Assembly (NCBI GenBank): GCA_964481435.1 | Contig: CAYZTH010000009.1 | Location: 1 to 27,348 of the forward strand | Direction: 5' to 3' | Origin: JAPLYB01 sp964481435 | Lineage (GTDB): Archaea; Nanobdellota; Nanobdellia; Pacearchaeales; UBA284 | Length of the DNA stretch: 27,348 nt | Part shown: positions 1 through 7,390 of the stretch, in pieces | Layout: each line of letters starts with the position of its first letter | Position numbering within the stretch: the stretch's first letter is position 1 | The notes under the pieces: generated by a model | Database searches by the model: none | Told to the model about the DNA's origin: nothing | The model's input: only the letters and a program-made list of their open reading frames with translations | Program-made: the position numbers and the translations under genes

Positions 1-21
1 CTGTTACATGAAAAGTAGGAA

Positions 22-96
22 TGGGGCTGCCAGGATTTGAACCTGGGCCACGAGTGCCCAAGACTCGAATACTAAACCAAGCTATACTACAGCCCC
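22..96 (-). tRNA. tRNA-Pro (anticodon TGG)
   Basis: Read on the minus strand this folds into a complete cloverleaf. It has a 7-bp acceptor stem (GGGGCTG with CAGCCCC), TA at positions 8-9, a D-stem GTAT/GTAT, an anticodon stem CGAGT/ACTCG with loop CTTGGGC (anticodon TGG), and a T-arm CCAGG-TTCAAAT-CCTGG. The discriminator base is A and no CCA is encoded. No intron is present. A TATA-like box lies about 27 bases upstream on the same strand. Confidence 0.95.
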
Positions 97-118
97 ATCC
101 TAAAAACAGATAAAATTG

Positions 119-127
119 ATTTATAAA
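119..127 (-). promoter_or_regulatory. TATA box of tRNA-Pro
   Basis: On the minus strand this reads TTTATAAAT. Its centre is about 27 bases before the first base of tRNA-Pro, the usual archaeal spacing. It lies between the end of the uL11 gene and the tRNA, so the tRNA probably has its own promoter. Confidence 0.6.
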
Positions 128-142
128 AGTTATCTAACCAAG

Positions 143-167
143 AAAATAGTCTACCCCTAACTATTTT
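143..167 (-). terminator. Hairpin over the uL11 stop codon
   Basis: AAAATAGT and ACTATTTT form a perfect 8-bp inverted repeat around a 9-base loop. It spans the uL11 stop codon and its immediate downstream bases. It could help end the uL11 transcript before tRNA-Pro, but no long T-run follows, so this is tentative. Confidence 0.3.
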
Positions 168-880
168 TTCTTCTTCTCTTCTTTAGCTGGTGCCTTGGCT
201 GCAGGGGCGACTTTGGTGGCACCTGCCGGCGCTACGGCGCCTGCTGCCGGAGTTGCTCCTTCTGCTCCAGCTGCTCCAGGAGCAGCGGCTGCTGCTTTAG
301 CTTCTTTCTTAGCCTCAACAGACTTGATATAAGCATCCTGCAATTTCTGCACTTTTGCAAATTCTGCAGCAAGCAAAGCAAGTTTTTCAGGGCTTGCTTC
401 CTCTATTCCCTTAGAAATTAAATCATGATAATTTCCTTCCTTGACTTCTTTTATAATCTCTCTTCCGTCCTTGCTCTCAACTAGCACTCCAAGAGACACG
501 CAAGTTCCGAGAACAGAGTCGATTGCAGATTTTAAGTCATTTACAATCATATCTTTCTCTTTAATCTTAGCTACTTTAATTATAGTCTCAAAAGGAAGAT
601 TTCCAATCTTGATATTTTTTGCTTCTCCAGAACCTTTTGAGAGCCCTAATTCTTTCTTTAGAAGTTCAGACGTTGGAGGTGTCGAAACTGAAACAGTAAA
701 TGATTTTGTCTTCGTGTTTATATCGAGGATAACTGGAACTTTTATTCCTTTAAACTCAGCAGTTTCCTTGTTTACATCGGCAATAATCTTTCCTAGATTG
801 ATTCCCAATGGCCCCATCTTCTGGCTTAGAGCAGGTCCTGGCTTCATTGCCCCAGCATCAACAAGTAATTTCATTTGCAT
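161..880 (-). CDS. rpl11: Large-subunit ribosomal protein uL11 with a long Ala/Lys C-terminal tail
   Basis: uL11 binds the GTPase-associated centre of 23S rRNA at the base of the stalk. Residues 1-150 match the family: the N-terminal Pro-rich loop (KPGPALSQKMGPLGINLGK, about residues 13-31), then the C-terminal rRNA-binding domain. The protein has 239 residues, whereas archaeal uL11 usually has about 160. The extra part runs from about residue 155, with a helical, charged stretch followed by an Ala/Pro/Gly-rich segment ending in KEEKKKK. That tail resembles the hinge of stalk P-proteins but lacks their LFG ending. Two possible starts lie two codons apart (MQM); the second is equally plausible. 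It follows eL33 by 91 bases, and a structured leader element lies 26 bases before the start. Confidence 0.95.
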   Translation of the reverse strand: MQMKLLVDAGAMKPGPALSQKMGPLGINLGKIIADVNKETAEFKGIKVPVILDINTKTKSFTVSVSTPPTSELLKKELGLSKGSGEAKNIKIGNLPFETIIKVAKIKEKDMIVNDLKSAIDSVLGTCVSLGVLVESKDGREIIKEVKEGNYHDLISKGIEEASPEKLALLAAEFAKVQKLQDAYIKSVEAKKEAKAAAAAPGAAGAEGATPAAGAVAPAGATKVAPAAKAPAKEEKKKK

Positions 881-906
881 TTTTTTGTTATTGTGTAAAG
901 CAAATT

Positions 907-941
907 GGATTTTGCAACGTTGTGCTTATGCACCAAAATCC
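907..941 (-). promoter_or_regulatory. Leader hairpin of the TGC/GCAC family, copy A (uL11)
   Basis: On the minus strand the outer arms GGATTTTG and CAAAATCC (8 bp) enclose an inner stem GTGC/GCAC with loop ATAA. Seven unpaired bases (AACGTTG) lie only on the 3' side. It ends 26 bases before the uL11 start. Both outer arms are identical to those of the copy at 22771-22806. A cis-acting RNA element in the uL11 leader is the simplest reading. Confidence 0.6.
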
Positions 942-971
942 TTTATTTTATTATTATCACATACCCCCCGT

Positions 972-1229
972 TTATTTTATCTCAACAGGATCATTGATTG
1001 CTTGTCCAGGAAGTCCCTTCTCAAAAACAGCCCTGACATGCCCCTTGCTTCCATGTGTTGACATTATCTTTCCCTTGATTACAGTGCCTTGAACATTCTT
1101 CCAAGAAACTTCCTTACCAATAAATGGCTTGGCCTTTTCGATCTTCTCTATACCTTCAATCTCTATTACGAAGTGCCTTGGCACATACTTTGTCTTTCCT
1201 CGTCTAAAACTTAAAACCTTGCCTTTCAT
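972..1229 (-). CDS. rpl35ae: Large-subunit ribosomal protein eL33 (L35Ae)
   Basis: This 85-residue protein is the typical length for archaeal L35Ae, a 50S protein shared only with eukaryotes. Recognisable features are the N-terminal beta-rich start MKGKVLSFRRG, the central VSWKNVQGTVIKGKI region, and THGSKGHVRAVFEKGLPGQAI, which matches the family's C-terminal signature. It is the first gene of a minus-strand pair with uL11. A TATA-like stretch centred near 1256 places the transcription start at about the ATG, so the mRNA is probably leaderless. A perfect 15-bp inverted repeat lies just upstream of that box. Confidence 0.93.
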   Translation of the reverse strand: MKGKVLSFRRGKTKYVPRHFVIEIEGIEKIEKAKPFIGKEVSWKNVQGTVIKGKIMSTHGSKGHVRAVFEKGLPGQAINDPVEIK

Positions 1230-1268
1230 TTTGAGTCATGATATATTCTTATTTAATAAAAACTTGAG

Positions 1269-1317
1269 AGAAAATACGTTTTTAAACTTATTTGTTATAT
1301 CAAAAAACGTATTTTCT
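1269..1317. repeat. Perfect 15-bp inverted repeat upstream of eL33
   Basis: The arms at 1269-1283 and 1303-1317 (AGAAAATACGTTTTT and its exact reverse complement) are separated by 19 bases. The element lies between the end of the nucleotidyltransferase gene and the presumed eL33 TATA box, with both genes on the minus strand. It could be an operator for a dimeric regulator at about -40 to -90, or an RNA hairpin that ends or attenuates the upstream transcript. Confidence 0.6.
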
Positions 1318-1376
1318 TATACAAAGCGCAATAATACTCCCTAAAGCGCAAACACCCCTAAAAGAACCCCTTACAA

Positions 1377-3218
1377 TTAAACAATAATTATCTCGAATTC
1401 TCCAATCATCTTCTTTAACACAGAGAACAAAGCCTGATCCATCTTCTTCTCTCCGCCTACTTTTTCTAGATGTTTCTTAAGCTCTTCCCTATTTGCCTCA
1501 AGAACTCTACCCTTATCAATTCTCTTTATGATATCTTGGGTTATATCTGGAATAATGAAAATCGCATCCTTGAAGACATAAAGCTCTGCTTTCTTGAAAA
1601 AGTCCTTGCCTTTTTCCTGGACCTTATAAGATAAGTATATCTTTTTCTTCTCATTCTCAAATATTTCCTTTCTCTGGAGATACTCAATCAAAGTGCTTGT
1701 TATATCATAAGATGCTTTTTTCATTGAAGCAATATCCTGCTTATTCACATTTCCTTTCTTATATTTCTTGTTTATCTCAAATATTTCTTCAAGCAAGTGC
1801 AATAATTTAGAAGGCAATAGGCCCTTACCAATATACTCTTTGCTTAGCTTTGTGCAAGCCGTTGTTTCAGAACACTTTCCAACCACTTTTTCAAGCAACT
1901 CGAAAGTTGAATTGTAGATTGCAGAAACTTCTTTTTCAGCCATCTTCTGTTCAACCTGTTTCATCAATTCCTTTAATCTTTTTGTAAAATCAGTAGACTC
2001 TTTGAGCATCTCATCAATATCTTTTCCAGGAATGACTATCTTTGGATCATGTTCGTATTTTTTATAGATTTTAACAATTTTTTCAAGTATATCTGCGTAC
2101 TTTGGCTCAAGCAATTTTTCTTTTTCAACAAAAATCTTCCTGAACTCTCCTTCCATTATCTCTTTAGGTGTTGGCGGAGCTAAGCCATATAACATCAAAA
2201 CAGCCTGGCTTGGAGTCACAACTCCCCAGAATATATCCTGGGCTAGAATCTCATTGAGTCTCATCCTTACATTCTCAGACATCTTCTCTCCAAGAGACAT
2301 AAACATATCAATAGCCTCCGGACTTGGTTTAATTTTTCCCATCTTCAAAAGCAATTTCCAAGGCATAAACGCACCTCGGTCATATAATGGAACACCATCT
2401 CTGATGAAAGTAAAGATAACTGGATGTGCATCTTTGACAGATTCCCAGAATTCAGTTAGAATGTAGATTTGGGGGCTTAATTTATTCTTAACACCGGCAA
2501 GATCTTCTGCCTCGCCAATATAACTCCAGATGATGGTTCTTAGCTTCTCTTTCAACTCAAATCTTGACATCCTCTTGACATCAGTATCATCAATAACAAC
2601 ATAAATATCAATATCACTTGTTTTTTGTGCAGTTCCCCTAACCAATGACCCAGCAATAACATAGCTGACAACATATTTCTCAAACTTCCTTAATACAAGT
2701 GATTTGTGAATAGAAGCTACTCTTAATGCGCCAAGGATTCCCTCATCGTGCAATGGAAAAGACATAGCAAGAGCCTCGACTAGAGCATATTTTCCATCAA
2801 AACACATCTCCCAGATATCAACCGGGGTTTTGATATGTAACCATACTTTTGGCTTCAAGTCCTTAACTAATCTTATGGCCTCTTCCTTAACCTTACCAAT
2901 TTCTTTGAATTTATCTTCTGGAACAACAACCATGACATGAACTACCTTCTCGTCTTTCTCTCGGACAACTTCTTCCTCTTCCTCGATAATTTGTGCTGCT
3001 TGCGGCGGCAGAATTCCAATTGCTTCAATATAACTAAATTTCTTTATTAAATCTTTCTTGAATTCTTTTAATTTCTCTCTTAATTTATCAATTTCTTTTT
3101 TGACATCATCTGGAATCTCTTGAGCCATATCCTTCATTTTCTCATATGTCTCTTTCTCGGCATCCATAGAATTCTCTTCCAAATCCTTCTCATTTTTATC
3201 TTTCTTACTCTCGGCCAT
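1377..3218 (-). CDS. MNT-type nucleotidyltransferase with HEPN-like helical regions
   Basis: A 613-residue protein. Residues 1-65 are strongly charged and helical. A polymerase-beta/MNT nucleotidyltransferase core is clear at 190-204, where GS, ten residues, then D-I-D fits the GSx10DxD motif, and IYVV follows. The segment after it, around ILAQDIFWGVVTPSQAVLM and LAPPTPKEIM, resembles HEPN domains (helix, ppTPK turn, helix). A later helical block around LSKEYIGKGLLPSKLLHLLEE may be another. I saw no HEPN RNase motif RX4-6H. Known MNT/HEPN pairs are toxin-antitoxin systems in which the MNT protein nucleotidylates the HEPN toxin; here both appear in one chain. An RNA-nucleotidyltransferase or housekeeping role is also possible. 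A TATA box shared with tRNA-Val makes the transcript nearly leaderless. Confidence 0.6.
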   Translation of the reverse strand: MAESKKDKNEKDLEENSMDAEKETYEKMKDMAQEIPDDVKKEIDKLREKLKEFKKDLIKKFSYIEAIGILPPQAAQIIEEEEEVVREKDEKVVHVMVVVPEDKFKEIGKVKEEAIRLVKDLKPKVWLHIKTPVDIWEMCFDGKYALVEALAMSFPLHDEGILGALRVASIHKSLVLRKFEKYVVSYVIAGSLVRGTAQKTSDIDIYVVIDDTDVKRMSRFELKEKLRTIIWSYIGEAEDLAGVKNKLSPQIYILTEFWESVKDAHPVIFTFIRDGVPLYDRGAFMPWKLLLKMGKIKPSPEAIDMFMSLGEKMSENVRMRLNEILAQDIFWGVVTPSQAVLMLYGLAPPTPKEIMEGEFRKIFVEKEKLLEPKYADILEKIVKIYKKYEHDPKIVIPGKDIDEMLKESTDFTKRLKELMKQVEQKMAEKEVSAIYNSTFELLEKVVGKCSETTACTKLSKEYIGKGLLPSKLLHLLEEIFEINKKYKKGNVNKQDIASMKKASYDITSTLIEYLQRKEIFENEKKKIYLSYKVQEKGKDFFKKAELYVFKDAIFIIPDITQDIIKRIDKGRVLEANREELKKHLEKVGGEKKMDQALFSVLKKMIGEFEIIIV

Positions 3219-3240
3219 AATTAATATTACATGAGAAGCT

Positions 3241-3248
3241 TTTTAAAT
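3241..3248. promoter_or_regulatory. TATA box shared by tRNA-Val and the nucleotidyltransferase gene
   Basis: TTTTAAAT reads ATTTAAAA on the other strand. Its centre is 26.5 bases from the first base of tRNA-Val (plus strand) and 26.5 bases from the ATG of the nucleotidyltransferase (minus strand). It is the only good TATA candidate between the two divergent genes. One TBP site may therefore serve both. Confidence 0.55.
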
Positions 3249-3270
3249 CTTTCAATTATCTTTTAATCGA

Positions 3271-3342
3271 GGGCCCATGGTTCAATGGTACAACGTCTCC
3301 CTTACACGGAGAAGATCGCTGGTTCGATTCCAGTTGGGCCCA
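3271..3342 (+). tRNA. tRNA-Val (anticodon TAC)
   Basis: A complete cloverleaf: acceptor GGGCCCA with TGGGCCC, TG at 8-9, D-arm GTTC-AATGGTA-CAAC, anticodon stem TCTCC/GGAGA with loop CTTACAC (anticodon TAC), variable AGATC, and T-arm GCTGG-TTCGATT-CCAGT. The discriminator is A and no CCA is encoded. No intron is present. Confidence 0.95.
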
Positions 3343-3422
3343 TTCCTTCTTATCAATTTGTTTTCCATAAACCTTAAAAAGCAACTTTCACTAAATACTA
3401 ATCAAAGAGGCAAAAATAAAAG

Positions 3423-4109
3423 ATGTTCATAAAAAAGATTTTTGAAAACAAGATTGACGAGTCTGTACACAAACAATTTGTCAGGTTCGGCAAAGGAACT
3501 TATTTGGGAAGAGCAGTCACAAAAATAACAAAACAACCTGAAAAGATAAAAGTTGGAACAAGTTACGAGCTCGCAACAGAGATGGTTGAATTCTGCGCAA
3601 ACCTAGCACAAAATCTAAAATGCTCCGGAATAATCTTAGCAAAAGAAAAACTTCCAGAACTCGATAAGTACGATGCAAAGAAGAAAACGCGTATGGTCCA
3701 ATACGACCTTAATGACACAATGGATTCAAACGTAATTAAAAAAGTTCTGCAAAACCCATTGACCTACTGCTTGCTCTTAGATATCGAAGGCCCAGGCATA
3801 CTAATGAAATCAAAAAAGAAACTTCCAAAACCAGGCAAGTCAGGAGACTTGAAGATAGATGATAAGTTCTGTCAACTCGAACTCGATAAAAAATACTGGC
3901 CTCAAATCAAGAACGAATTCTGCTTTGATATGCCTGAATTCAAGAAGGCCCTAGCAGTCCACACTTTTTTTATAACAGATATCTTGATTCCAAAAGGCGA
4001 GAAAGATTTTGAAAAACTCAGGATTTTATCAAAACGAAAAGGCAAAATCCAGAGAAAACTCACCATAGACAAAAAAGACGTTATAAAAGAGAAAGATCTT
4101 GAAGCTTAA
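3423..4109 (+). CDS. Uncharacterised DPANN-type protein
   Basis: I do not recognise a function for this 228-residue protein. It is basic and soluble, with no signal peptide or membrane segment. An N-terminal helical part (MFIKKIFENKIDE) precedes a beta-rich stretch. The region around residues 40-75 (EKIKVGTSYELATEMVEFCANLA) looks like an alpha/beta fold. Four cysteines are scattered and form no clear zinc motif. A BRE/TATA-like sequence (ACCTTAAAAA, about 3371-3380) is centred about 46 bases before the ATG, giving a short leader of about 20 bases. It stands between tRNA-Val and the Nudix gene, and each gene here seems to have its own promoter. Confidence 0.75.
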   Translation: MFIKKIFENKIDESVHKQFVRFGKGTYLGRAVTKITKQPEKIKVGTSYELATEMVEFCANLAQNLKCSGIILAKEKLPELDKYDAKKKTRMVQYDLNDTMDSNVIKKVLQNPLTYCLLLDIEGPGILMKSKKKLPKPGKSGDLKIDDKFCQLELDKKYWPQIKNEFCFDMPEFKKALAVHTFFITDILIPKGEKDFEKLRILSKRKGKIQRKLTIDKKDVIKEKDLEA

Positions 4110-4121
4110 ACTTAATTAAAC

Positions 4122-4133
4122 AGAATATATTCT
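4122..4133. repeat. 12-bp palindrome upstream of the Nudix gene
   Basis: AGAATATATTCT is a perfect palindrome located 16 bases before the Nudix TATA-like box. It could be a small operator. It is also AT-rich and short enough to arise by chance. Confidence 0.25.
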
Positions 4134-4183
4134 ATAATACAATAATCCTTTTTAATCAATCATCTCTTCCAAAATATTCAAAA

Positions 4184-4624
4184 ATGCCCAAGAAAGACAT
4201 TGTCGTAGTTAATTTTAGAATCGCTGTTAAAGCATTCATTGTCAAGGACAACAAGCTCTTTATCGTAAAAAGATCTAAAAAAGATGTTCAAAGCCCAAGT
4301 GTCTGGGAACTTCCCGGAGGAAGACTTGAGCTAGGAGAAGATCCCTTCCTAGGACTTATGAGAGAGATAAGAGAAGAAACAGGCATGCAAATCCAGGTCC
4401 ACAACCCCCTTAGTGTAAGGCACTTTGAACGAAGCGACGGACAGGTCATAACCATGATTGTCTTTCTTTGCACCACAAGTGATAACGAAATTATAAGACT
4501 CAGTAAAGAACACACAAACTTCGAATGGACACAAATAAGCAATTGTGAAAAGAAACTCACAAAATTTTTTCATAAAGAAGTTCGGATATTCAAGAAATTA
4601 TATTCTGGCTTTCAAAACCTTTAA
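4184..4624 (+). CDS. Nudix hydrolase
   Basis: Nudix enzymes hydrolyse nucleoside diphosphates linked to another group, using Mg2+. This 146-residue protein has a complete Nudix box at residues 46-68: G, five residues, E52, seven residues, then REIREETGM. The preceding strand-loop (KAFIVKDNKLFIVKRS) and WELPGG are typical of MutT-like members. The substrate cannot be told from the sequence. TTTTTAAT at 4149-4156 places the transcription start within a few bases of the ATG, so the mRNA is nearly leaderless. The stop codon overlaps the promoter of the following ribosomal operon. Confidence 0.92.
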   Translation: MPKKDIVVVNFRIAVKAFIVKDNKLFIVKRSKKDVQSPSVWELPGGRLELGEDPFLGLMREIREETGMQIQVHNPLSVRHFERSDGQVITMIVFLCTTSDNEIIRLSKEHTNFEWTQISNCEKKLTKFFHKEVRIFKKLYSGFQNL

Positions 4625-4627
4625 AAA
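4618..4627 (+). promoter_or_regulatory. BRE/TATA promoter of the uL3 operon
   Basis: The 18 bases at 4612-4629, whose core is CCTTTAAAAA, occur identically at 20114-20131 before the uL1 operon. The predicted start near 4650 gives a leader of roughly 60 bases before uL3. The box overlaps the stop codon of the Nudix gene. Confidence 0.6.
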
Positions 4628-4707
4628 CCTACTTTTCTCAGACTTATCGGGTTAACACGGTAGTAGAATGAAAGAATTAAATATTAGTCATAAAAGTAAA
4701 GTAACGA

Positions 4708-5667
4708 ATGGGAAAGATACACAAACCAAGAGCCAGCAGTTTACAATACTGGCCAAGAAAAAGAACATCTAAAATACTACCTAGAGTAAACTGGCAACCT
4801 TTAGAGCAAAAATATTCTGAAAAGAAAGGCATTTTAGGATTCATCGCATATAAAGTAAGCAATGCCCGAGTCCTTGCCAATGACCTTACCCCAGATTCCA
4901 TGACAAAGGGTAAACAAATTATTCTTCCTGTCACAGTTCTTGAATCTCCTTCTCTTAAAATTTTATCAGTCCGTTTTTACAAAAATAACCAAATTTCTAC
5001 TGAAGTTCTAGCAGATAACCTAGATAAAGAACTTAAACACCTAATCAAGATTCCAAAGACAAAGTCAAGTCTAGCAGAAATAGAAAAGAACCTTCACAAC
5101 TACGATAGCATAAGATTGATAGTCTATACTCAAGTCAAAAAAACAGAGAAGAAGAAAACACCAGACCTAATCGAGATAGGATTATCCGGAACCTTGCAAG
5201 AGAAATTAGAATTTGCAAAGAATTATCTTGGCAAGGAAATGAATCTTTCAGACTTTTTCACATCAAATCATCTTGTAGATATTCGAGGAGTCACAAAAGG
5301 ATATGGCCTTTGCGGCCCAGTCCATAGACATGGAATAGCCCTAAAAGCACATAAATCTGAAAAAGGAGTTAGAAGACCTGGAAACCTATCGCCCTGGCAT
5401 CCTTCAAGAGTCACATTTCACGCACCAATGGCAGGCCAGATGGGGTTCTTCAAAAGAACACACTACAACCAGAAAATAATCGACCTTGGCCCAGCATCAA
5501 AACTTCCTCTCGAATTCAAGAACTATGGAAAAATCAAGACAAATTATATCGTCATCCTTGGTTCAATCCAAGGTCCTTCAAAAAGACAAGTTATTCTTAC
5601 AAATCCCCTAAGAGAAACTAAAAAAACACTTAAAAAGAACTATGAAATCGTAAAGATTTTGAATTAA
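4708..5667 (+). CDS. rpl3: Large-subunit ribosomal protein uL3
   Basis: uL3 is an early-assembling 50S protein whose long loop reaches the peptidyl transferase centre. The 319-residue length is normal for archaea. The family signature is clear: GVTKGYGLCGPVHRHGI, then HKSEKGVRRPGNLSPWHPSR and MAGQMGFFKRTHYNQKI in the second half. The N-terminal MGKIHKPRASSLQYWPRKR matches archaeal and eukaryotic uL3. It opens the long ribosomal run. The next gene, uL23, starts 3 bases after its stop, where uL4 would normally stand. Confidence 0.97.
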   Translation: MGKIHKPRASSLQYWPRKRTSKILPRVNWQPLEQKYSEKKGILGFIAYKVSNARVLANDLTPDSMTKGKQIILPVTVLESPSLKILSVRFYKNNQISTEVLADNLDKELKHLIKIPKTKSSLAEIEKNLHNYDSIRLIVYTQVKKTEKKKTPDLIEIGLSGTLQEKLEFAKNYLGKEMNLSDFFTSNHLVDIRGVTKGYGLCGPVHRHGIALKAHKSEKGVRRPGNLSPWHPSRVTFHAPMAGQMGFFKRTHYNQKIIDLGPASKLPLEFKNYGKIKTNYIVILGSIQGPSKRQVILTNPLRETKKTLKKNYEIVKILN

Positions 5668-5670
5668 AAA

Positions 5671-5919
5671 ATGTCAATACTGATAGAACCAATAACCACC
5701 GAGAAGATAGTCAAGATGATTGAACTAGAAAATAAGATTGCATTCTATGTGAACAGGAAAGCAAAAAAAGCAGACATAAAAAAAGAGCTAGAGAGTATGT
5801 TCAAATCAAAGGTCGTCTCAATCAATACTCACATCTTAAAAAATAAAAAAATCGCATTCATAAAGCTGGATCCAAAGACCCCGGCAATAGATATTGCAAC
5901 TAAACTAGGAATAATCTAA
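5671..5919 (+). CDS. rpl23: Large-subunit ribosomal protein uL23
   Basis: uL23 lies at the exit of the nascent-chain tunnel and contacts SRP and chaperones. At 82 residues it is a normal compact archaeal form. It begins MSILIEPITTEKIVKMIE, the family start in which the TEK motif is conserved, and contains the basic loop VNRKAKKADIKKELE. It is tightly packed, starting 3 bases after uL3 and ending 1 base before uL2. Confidence 0.93.
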   Translation: MSILIEPITTEKIVKMIELENKIAFYVNRKAKKADIKKELESMFKSKVVSINTHILKNKKIAFIKLDPKTPAIDIATKLGII

Positions 5920-5920
5920 A

Positions 5921-6625
5921 ATGGGAAAGACAATCATACAACAGGCACGAGGACACGGCAGCATGAGATATAGGGCCACAAAACAAGCCTATGCAATCTC
6001 AGCAAAATACCCTGAACTTAAGACCGAAGGAAAAGGCGTTGTCCAAAAACTGATGAATGTTATATGCTACTCAGCCCCTGTCGCAAAAATAAAGGTAGGA
6101 AAAAAACTTTTCTTCAATATAGCCGCAAATAATATTGTTCAAGGACAAGAGATAGAGATAGGAAAAAACGCACCAGTGAAGCCTGGAAACATCCTCCCTC
6201 TAGAATCAATGCCCCTAGGTACAGAGATATTTAACCTAGAAACATTCCCAGGTTCAAGTGGAAAACTAGTAAGAACTTCGGGGATTTCAGCAAGAATAAT
6301 AAAAAAAGACAAACTTATCACTGTAGAACTTCCATCAAAACAAGAAAAAGCCCTTGATCCAAAATGCAGAGCAACCGTAGGTATTGTCGCTGCTGGTTCA
6401 AGAAAAGAGCGCCCAATAATGACTGCTGGAAAGATGTTCTATATGCAAGGAGCAAGAGGAGCCAGAGTCTGGCCAAGAACCTCTGCAGTCAAAGTTAACG
6501 CAATTGATCATCCATTCGGTTCAGGAAGAGGAAAAAGAATTAAATCAAAGATTGCAAAGAGAAATGCGCCTCCAGGAAAGAAGGTCGGACTAATTAGGCC
6601 AAGCAGAACTGGAAAGAGGAAATAA
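5921..6625 (+). CDS. rpl2: Large-subunit ribosomal protein uL2
   Basis: uL2 is a core 50S protein needed for subunit joining and the peptidyl transferase centre. The protein has 234 residues. It starts MGKTIIQQARGHGS, close to the archaeal/eukaryotic form. The C-terminal NAIDHPFGSGRGKR corresponds to the conserved DHPxG loop near the active centre, with serine where glycine is usual. A basic tail ends SRTGKRK. It starts 1 base after uL23, and uL4 starts 2 bases after its stop. Confidence 0.96.
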   Translation: MGKTIIQQARGHGSMRYRATKQAYAISAKYPELKTEGKGVVQKLMNVICYSAPVAKIKVGKKLFFNIAANNIVQGQEIEIGKNAPVKPGNILPLESMPLGTEIFNLETFPGSSGKLVRTSGISARIIKKDKLITVELPSKQEKALDPKCRATVGIVAAGSRKERPIMTAGKMFYMQGARGARVWPRTSAVKVNAIDHPFGSGRGKRIKSKIAKRNAPPGKKVGLIRPSRTGKRK

Positions 6626-6627
6626 AA

Positions 6628-7383
6628 ATGAAAGCAAAAATACTAAACACACAAGAACAAATAGAACTTCCCCCTGTTTTTTCATCCCAAATCCGAAAAG
6701 ACATAGTGGATAAGGTCTATCTTGCGATGTTCAAGAAACAAAGATACACAGTCTACCCTATTGCAGGTAAACAATCTTCAACAGGTAAACAAAGTCACAC
6801 TAGAAGAAAATTCAAGACACTCTATGGAAAAGGAATTTCAAGAGTACCAAGAAAAGCCCTATGGAGAAGGGGGGACCAATTTTACTGGGTAGGAACCTTC
6901 ACTCCAGAAACAGTCAAAGGACGTGCTGCCCACCCTCCAAAGTTATTGAGGAGACAGCGAGTTATAAACAAGAAAGAGAAGATAATCGCGATAAGATCCT
7001 GCATAGCTGCAACAGCCTCACAAGAGATAATAAAAAAGAACTACACAAAACCAATGAATTATTCCTTCCCAATAATAATCAAATCATCCTTGCTAGATAA
7101 ACCAAAAGAATTTATGAAAGAAATGAAATCAAACAAAATTGAGATCATGAAAGAAAGGAAAGTAAGACCCGGTAAGGGAAAAGTAAGAGGAAGAAGATAT
7201 AAGAATACAAGAAAAGCAGTCTTGATAATCGGCGATAAAGAAAAAAGCAGATTATCAAACTTAATAAATCACCTTAAAGTCGCACAGATAAATGTACATG
7301 ACCTCTCATTGAATGGCAAGCCAGGAAAACTGGCAATATATACTGAAAATGCAATAAAAGAAATGGGAACTAAATTTAAATAA
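6628..7383 (+). CDS. rpl4: Large-subunit ribosomal protein uL4 (moved position)
   Basis: uL4 lines the exit tunnel and in bacteria also regulates its own operon. This 251-residue protein shows the archaeal L4/L1e pattern: IELPPVFSSQIRKDIVDKVY at the N-terminus, the tunnel-loop region GISRVPRKALWRRGDQFYW and GRAAHPPK, and the C-terminal VRPGKGKVRGRRYKNTRKAV. The usual archaeal order is uL3-uL4-uL23-uL2. Here uL4 lies between uL2 and uS19 with tight spacing, so it seems to be translated as part of the same operon. Confidence 0.95.
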   Translation: MKAKILNTQEQIELPPVFSSQIRKDIVDKVYLAMFKKQRYTVYPIAGKQSSTGKQSHTRRKFKTLYGKGISRVPRKALWRRGDQFYWVGTFTPETVKGRAAHPPKLLRRQRVINKKEKIIAIRSCIAATASQEIIKKNYTKPMNYSFPIIIKSSLLDKPKEFMKEMKSNKIEIMKERKVRPGKGKVRGRRYKNTRKAVLIIGDKEKSRLSNLINHLKVAQINVHDLSLNGKPGKLAIYTENAIKEMGTKFK

Positions 7384-7390
7384 AAATAAA

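Noticed and set aside
441..1061. Long plus-strand open frame of about 200 codons
   Set aside because: It lies opposite uL11 and eL33, which are certain. Its composition is what an antisense frame of a real gene gives.
4629..4666. Possible hairpin CTACT/AGTAG before uL3
   Set aside because: The predicted transcript start lies inside it and the interior is not well paired, so I do not call a leader element.
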